A DNA stretch of 7,378 nt from Ruminococcus sp. UBA7014. GTDB taxonomy: Bacteria; Bacillota; Clostridia; Oscillospirales; Ruminococcaceae. The position numbers and the translations under genes were made by a program. Below, piece after piece: positions 4,344 to 7,378 of the stretch. The notes under the pieces were generated by a model. The model was not told where the DNA came from, did not search any database, and saw nothing but the letters and a program-made list of their open reading frames with translations. Position 1 is the first letter of the stretch. Every line of letters begins with the position of its first letter. The stretch spans positions 19,482 to 26,859 of the forward strand of contig DJXC01000171.1 of NCBI GenBank assembly GCA_002449575.1, written 5' to 3'.

Positions 4344-5834
4344 ATGTCAGTTTTAAAACGAATCACAGCCGGATTGACGGCACTCAGTCTTGTGGCAGTC
4401 TGCACAGGATGCAAAAATACGACCACTGCAATGACAATCGGAGATTATACCGTTCCGGCAGGTGTGTATTTATATTATCTGAATTCTGCCTATAACAGCG
4501 CACTTTCACAGCTGAAAGAAGAAAATGCCGAACTGGATACGACAGATATCAAAGCCGTACAGGCAACCCCTCTGGAAGGAAAAGATGTCCGGACATGGTG
4601 CGAAGACAAGGCAATCGAATTCTGCACAGATTTTGTGACAACAGAAAAAAAATTCGAGGAACTCGGTCTGGAACTGGATGCTGATACCAAAGCCAATATT
4701 GACAATATGATGGATTATTACTGGGCAAGCTATGAAACGAAAATGACAGAAAACGGCATCAGTGAGGAATCTTTCAAGAAAATTATGACTTCCAGTTACA
4801 AGAGTGAACAGATTTTTGATTATTACTATGCAGTCGGCGGCACAGAAGGTGTCACCGAAGACGAACTGAAACAGTACTATATTGAAAATAATATCCGTGC
4901 GCAGTATCTTACTTTTGATTTGCATGACAGTGAAGGCAATCTGCTGAAATCTGACGAAAAAGCCCAAATCAAGTCACTGGCACAGGAATATCAGAAACGT
5001 GTGGAAGATGCTTATGCTTCCGGCGGTGCAGATGCAGTTATGAGCGAAATGGACGCTGTCAAGGAAGATTACGCTGCTTATCAGGAATCTGTTGCTGCTG
5101 CTGAATCTGAAGCTGCTGCCGAAACCGCCGCAGAAGAAAGTACCGCAGAAGAAACACTCGCTGCTTTTGATGCACCCAATATTCTGACTGCTGAAAATGT
5201 TTCTTCTGATTCTGAAACAGTGGAAGATACTACCGAACCGGAAACTTCCGCAGAAGAAACAACTGCCGAAACGACTGACAGCGAAGCGGAAACTTCCGCA
5301 GAAGAAACAACTGTTGAAACGACTGACAGCGAAGCCGAATCTTCCGCAGAAGAAGCAACAGCTGAAACTGCTGACGGCGAAGCCGAATCTTCCGCAGAAG
5401 AAGAAACTGGTGATGATACTCTGGAAGATAATCCGGTTATGCTTGCCGAAGAAGAATCCGAAACAACTGCTCCTTATGCAAATGAAAGCATTATCAGCGT
5501 AATTCATAAAGAAGATTATGACAACGAAGATGATATTTCTTATACTCCGGATGAAACTGTTTATCACAAACTTCTGGAAGTGACAGAAGCCGATTATGGA
5601 AAAGTATATTTTATCGAAGAAGATGAAACTTATTATCTGGTTGTCCGCTATGATATTACACAACGCATGACAGAAGACGACCTCTGGACGGAAAATGCTG
5701 TGCAAAGTGCAGAATATGGCAAATATTACGACACATTTGAAGACCAGATGGATGAGTGGGCTACTACTTTAACTGTTACCAGAAATGCAGCTGCATTCAA
5801 GCGTTATGACCCCTATAAATATCATTTTGAATAA
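4344..5834 (+). CDS. Foldase-like (PrsA/SurA-type) lipoprotein with a low-complexity insert
   Basis: Predicted membrane-anchored extracellular chaperone-like protein, 496 residues. A positively charged start and hydrophobic segment (5-22) end in VCTGC with a candidate lipid-bearing Cys23; Cys at -3 makes the lipobox atypical. Residues about 24-168 look like a helical SurA-N-type chaperone region, and GVTEDELKQYYIENN (169-183) leads into a parvulin-like region starting RAQYLTFD. That position normally has a His (ARHIL), here Tyr, so isomerase activity is doubtful. Residues about 248-379 are an acidic Ala/Glu/Thr/Ser-rich stretch with a 16-residue tandem repeat. After it, EADYGKVYFIEEDETYYLVVRYDIT (about 415-439) resembles the end of a parvulin domain, and a helical tail follows. 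The domain therefore appears split by a disordered linker. Monocistronic, with its own promoter and terminator. The PrsA-like call rests on layout and weak motifs; a generic lipoprotein is the alternative. Confidence 0.75.
   Translation: MSVLKRITAGLTALSLVAVCTGCKNTTTAMTIGDYTVPAGVYLYYLNSAYNSALSQLKEENAELDTTDIKAVQATPLEGKDVRTWCEDKAIEFCTDFVTTEKKFEELGLELDADTKANIDNMMDYYWASYETKMTENGISEESFKKIMTSSYKSEQIFDYYYAVGGTEGVTEDELKQYYIENNIRAQYLTFDLHDSEGNLLKSDEKAQIKSLAQEYQKRVEDAYASGGADAVMSEMDAVKEDYAAYQESVAAAESEAAAETAAEESTAEETLAAFDAPNILTAENVSSDSETVEDTTEPETSAEETTAETTDSEAETSAEETTVETTDSEAESSAEEATAETADGEAESSAEEETGDDTLEDNPVMLAEEESETTAPYANESIISVIHKEDYDNEDDISYTPDETVYHKLLEVTEADYGKVYFIEEDETYYLVVRYDITQRMTEDDLWTENAVQSAEYGKYYDTFEDQMDEWATTLTVTRNAAAFKRYDPYKYHFE
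5241..5402 (+). repeat. 48-bp in-frame tandem repeat inside the lipoprotein gene
   Basis: Three full 48-bp units (5241-5288, 5289-5336, 5337-5384) and a partial fourth (5385-5402) encode a 16-residue motif of the form E-[TS]-SAEE-[TA]-T-x-ET-[TA]-D-[SG]-EA. Units 1 and 2 are nearly identical in DNA; unit 3 has several changes. A related degenerate stretch lies upstream around 5101-5160. The pattern is that of expansion by slippage or recombination. Confidence 0.9.
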
Positions 5835-5845
5835 TCTGTATCTAT

Positions 5846-5877
5846 AAAAAACCGTCCTGAAAAGGACGGCTTTTTTT
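5846..5877. terminator. Bidirectional Rho-independent terminator
   Basis: CCGTCCT (5852-5858) and AGGACGG (5863-5869) form a 7-bp stem closed by a GAAA tetraloop. Seven T follow on the + strand (5871-5877), and six A precede the stem (5846-5851), giving a T run on the - strand. It ends both the lipoprotein gene and the convergent hemW, whose TAA stop (5876-5878) touches the + strand T tract. Confidence 0.92.
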
Positions 5878-6958
5878 ATAGCAGAAGTGTTGCAATTACA
5901 GCATTCGAGACAGCAAAGCCTTTCGGAGTCAGTGCAATACAATCTTTTTCTTTTAATTTTACATAATCGTTTTTTATCAGCATGTTCAGTTTTTTCTGTG
6001 CTTCCGGCTGTAACGAAGAAATGGGAACACCTCTGCTTGTCCGGAAGGCAAGCATGAGCTTTTCTTCCGGATTACAGGCAGTTTCCGAAATTGTGATTTC
6101 TTCCTGCAACTGATTCTGACAGAATAATTCTACATCTTTCGGAACATAAAATCTTCTGTTTTTGATACAGGAATGTGCGCCTGCACCAATGCCGAGATAA
6201 TCCTGACAGTACCAGTATCTTAAATTATGCTGACTCTCAAATCCGGGCTTTGCAAAACTGGAAATTTCATACTGATAAAAACCTGCATCTTCCAGCATGT
6301 AAACCGCCTGTAAGTATCTGTCAGCAGAAGTATCATCATCCGGCAGATTATCCAGAATTTCCGGATTTGTATAAAATGGTGTATTTTCTTCCATCTGGAG
6401 CAGATATGCCGAAACATGCTGAACCGGCAAAGAAGTCAAAATATGCAACGTTTCGGAAAGGATTTCTTCTGTCTGGTACGGGAGACCAAGCATTATATCA
6501 CAGGAAATATTATAGAATCCTGCTTTTTCGGCATTCCGGACGGTTTGCAGATTCTGTTCCGCCGTGTGTGTTCTGCCCAGCAGTTTCAGCTGTGCATCAG
6601 AAAAACTCTGTGTGCCAATTGAAAGTCTGTTGATTCCGGCTTCTCTAAGTTCATGCAGATGATTGATATCAGTACGGGCAGGATTATATTCGAGTGTAAT
6701 TTCAGGTGTACTGTCTAATTTAAAATCTTTGCTGCATGTTTCGAGAATATCAGAAATCTGCTTTACAGATAACAGTGACGGTGTTCCTCCTCCGAAATAA
6801 ATACTGTCGACAGTATCAAAATTCTGATAATGATGCAGATTCCGGATGACTGCCTGCACATAGTCTTCTGCCATTGCTTTCCGGTAAGGTACGGAATAAA
6901 AATCACAATAAGGGCATTTTTTGGCGCAAAACGGCACATGAATATAAATGCTGGTCAT
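5876..6958 (-). CDS. hemW: Radical SAM heme chaperone HemW
   Basis: Cytoplasmic radical SAM protein of the HemW family, a heme-binding chaperone long annotated as oxygen-independent coproporphyrinogen III oxidase. The 360 residues are close to the usual family length. The iron-sulfur motif C11-x3-C15-x2-C18 is followed by DF; the fourth Cys of true HemN (CxxxCxFCxC) is absent, which is the usual way to tell HemW from HemN. Other family marks are GGGTPSLL (56-63), EYNPARTD, INRLSIGTQSF, a DIMLGLPYQT segment, QHNLRYW, and GIGAGAHS near the substrate pocket. A winged-helix-like C-terminal part (about 295-360) includes EEKLMLAFRTSRGV. GGAG lies 6 nt before the ATG. The ATG overlaps the TGA of the zinc-ribbon gene as ATGA (6955-6958), so translation is coupled. 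lepA lies upstream in the same unit, a conserved pairing in Firmicutes. Confidence 0.95.
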   Translation of the reverse strand: MTSIYIHVPFCAKKCPYCDFYSVPYRKAMAEDYVQAVIRNLHHYQNFDTVDSIYFGGGTPSLLSVKQISDILETCSKDFKLDSTPEITLEYNPARTDINHLHELREAGINRLSIGTQSFSDAQLKLLGRTHTAEQNLQTVRNAEKAGFYNISCDIMLGLPYQTEEILSETLHILTSLPVQHVSAYLLQMEENTPFYTNPEILDNLPDDDTSADRYLQAVYMLEDAGFYQYEISSFAKPGFESQHNLRYWYCQDYLGIGAGAHSCIKNRRFYVPKDVELFCQNQLQEEITISETACNPEEKLMLAFRTSRGVPISSLQPEAQKKLNMLIKNDYVKLKEKDCIALTPKGFAVSNAVIATLLL

Positions 6959-7278
6959 TGCATTCTCCGGATGGGTTCAACCAGTTTTCCGAAAAACATC
7001 CGGAACAGAAAACTCAGCAGCAGACTGACAGCAATAATCACAGCCATAATGACAGTACTCTGTATTTTATTAGAAGAATCTGAATTCATATAAAGTATCA
7101 TAATCAGGACAAATGCCAGCACAGAAATAATACTGTCGAAATAAATGGATGCCATCCCGTTACAACAACGTTTTCCGCAGTTCGGGCAAGGTTTCCCCAT
7201 ACTCCGGTAAGACCCGGCTAAAGCCTTCTGCAAGGGGCTGAATGTTTTTTCTCCGCAGTGCGGACAGATATATTTCAT
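6955..7278 (-). CDS. Small CxxC zinc-ribbon membrane protein
   Basis: A 107-residue protein with an N-terminal cysteine-rich region and two membrane helices. CPHC (5-8) and CPNC (31-34) are separated by 22 residues and followed by a CC pair (38-39), forming a probable zinc ribbon. Hydrophobic segments lie at about 50-64 and 75-96, and the Arg-rich tail IRRMQ is likely cytoplasmic. The layout resembles the small Firmicutes proteins labelled cxxc_20_cxxc (TIGR04104); the spacing here is slightly longer, so that name is a suggestion. An upstream in-frame ATG pair (to 7302) exists, but GGGAGAG (7285-7291) stands 6 nt before 7278 and would be inside the coding region of the longer form. It starts 13 nt after the lepA stop and overlaps hemW by 4 nt, so it is part of that operon. 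Function unknown. Confidence 0.8.
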   Translation of the reverse strand: MKYICPHCGEKTFSPLQKALAGSYRSMGKPCPNCGKRCCNGMASIYFDSIISVLAFVLIMILYMNSDSSNKIQSTVIMAVIIAVSLLLSFLFRMFFGKLVEPIRRMQ

Positions 7279-7284
7279 ATAAAA

Positions 7285-7291
7285 CTCTCCC
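7285..7291 (-). promoter_or_regulatory. Ribosome binding site fixing the zinc-ribbon protein start
   Basis: GGGAGAG on the - strand lies 6 nt before the ATG at 7278 and directly after the lepA stop codon. It favours the short form beginning MKYICPHC. Confidence 0.8.
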
Positions 7292-7378
7292 TTACTCATC
7301 AAGTTTCAGAACACTCATAAATGCTTCCTGAGGAACTTCCACCGTTCCTAACTGACGCATACGTTTTTTACCCTCTTT
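7292..7378 (-). CDS. lepA: Elongation factor 4 (LepA), C-terminal end only
   Basis: The last 28 codons of a gene that continues beyond the window on the - strand. The product ends EGKKRMRQLGTVEVPQEAFM, then SVLKLDE and TAA (7294-7292). This matches the highly conserved C-terminus of LepA/EF4, a ribosome-associated GTPase that back-translocates stalled ribosomes; the pattern KKRMxQxGxVExPQEAFMxVLK is diagnostic. The identification is strengthened by hemW two genes downstream, the usual neighbour of lepA in Firmicutes. The GTPase domains are outside the window. Confidence 0.93.
   Translation of the reverse strand, partial: KEGKKRMRQLGTVEVPQEAFMSVLKLDE

Noticed and set aside
4506..4967. Open frame of 153 codons on the - strand
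   Set aside because: Antisense shadow of the same lipoprotein gene, with Phe/Ile-rich composition and no start signals.
5197..5502. Lys/Leu-rich repetitive frame on the + strand
   Set aside because: Out-of-frame reading of the lipoprotein tandem repeat; no start signals.
4974..5705. Long open frame of 243 codons on the - strand opposite the lipoprotein gene
   Set aside because: Its Phe/Cys/Ser-rich product is the mirror of GAA, GCA and ACT codons in the acidic repeat; it has no plausible ribosome binding site and no domain-like pattern, whereas the + strand gene has a promoter, ribosome binding site and terminator.
6175..6633. Open frame of 152 codons on the + strand inside hemW
   Set aside because: hemW on the opposite strand has all its family motifs; this frame shows no domain pattern or start signals.
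7279..7302. Longer start for the zinc-ribbon protein
   Set aside because: The extra codons overlap the end of lepA and encode the ribosome binding site for the 7278 start.
1..7378. Mobile element, CRISPR, tRNA or defence system
   Set aside because: No transposase, integrase, terminal inverted repeats, spaced direct repeats or cloverleaf was found; the only tandem repeat is within a coding frame.

Overview
The window looks like chromosomal DNA from a low-GC Gram-positive gut-type anaerobe, most likely a Ruminococcus-like member of the Oscillospiraceae. The signs are an A+T-rich composition, strong purine-rich ribosome binding sites, sigma-A promoters with extended -10 elements, an ECF-type vitamin transporter subunit, a lipoprotein with a foldase-like layout, and the Firmicutes arrangement lepA-hemW. 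The genus is an inference. No rRNA, tRNA, CRISPR array, transposase or integrase was seen.

Layout. (1) Bases 1-1127, + strand: the 3' end of a DUF4430 (transcobalamin-like) extracytoplasmic protein and an ECF transporter S component, probably the capture and membrane parts of a corrinoid or other vitamin uptake system. (2) Bases 1128-1400: the C-terminal half of a GGDEF diguanylate cyclase domain with no start, in the same frame as the S component and separated from it only by that gene's stop codon; I call it a pseudogene. (3) Bases 1406-2153: a strong promoter and a calcineurin-like metallophosphoesterase. (4) Bases 2176-3003: a second promoter of very similar design, then two overlapping small membrane-protein genes (DUF4234-like and DUF2752) and a terminator. 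(5) Bases 2979-4165, - strand: an SDR oxidoreductase overlapping by 4 nt a small hypothetical protein whose last codons lie inside the convergent terminator. (6) Bases 4166-4343: a divergent promoter region. (7) Bases 4344-5834, + strand: a lipoprotein resembling PrsA/SurA foldases, with a parvulin-like region interrupted by about 130 residues of acidic Ala/Glu/Thr/Ser-rich sequence containing a 48-bp tandem repeat. (8) A bidirectional terminator. (9) Bases 5876-7378, - strand: the operon lepA (3' end only), a CxxC zinc-ribbon membrane protein, and hemW.

The window is mostly ordinary accessory and housekeeping sequence. I did not find a convincing new multi-gene system. The points most worth a second look are the GGDEF remnant behind the ECF gene, the shared GACA-WW-TGTC palindrome at two successive -35 boxes, the repeat-bearing insert that splits the foldase-like domain, and the apparent complete absence of GATC and GGCC sites alongside a large excess of CCGG.
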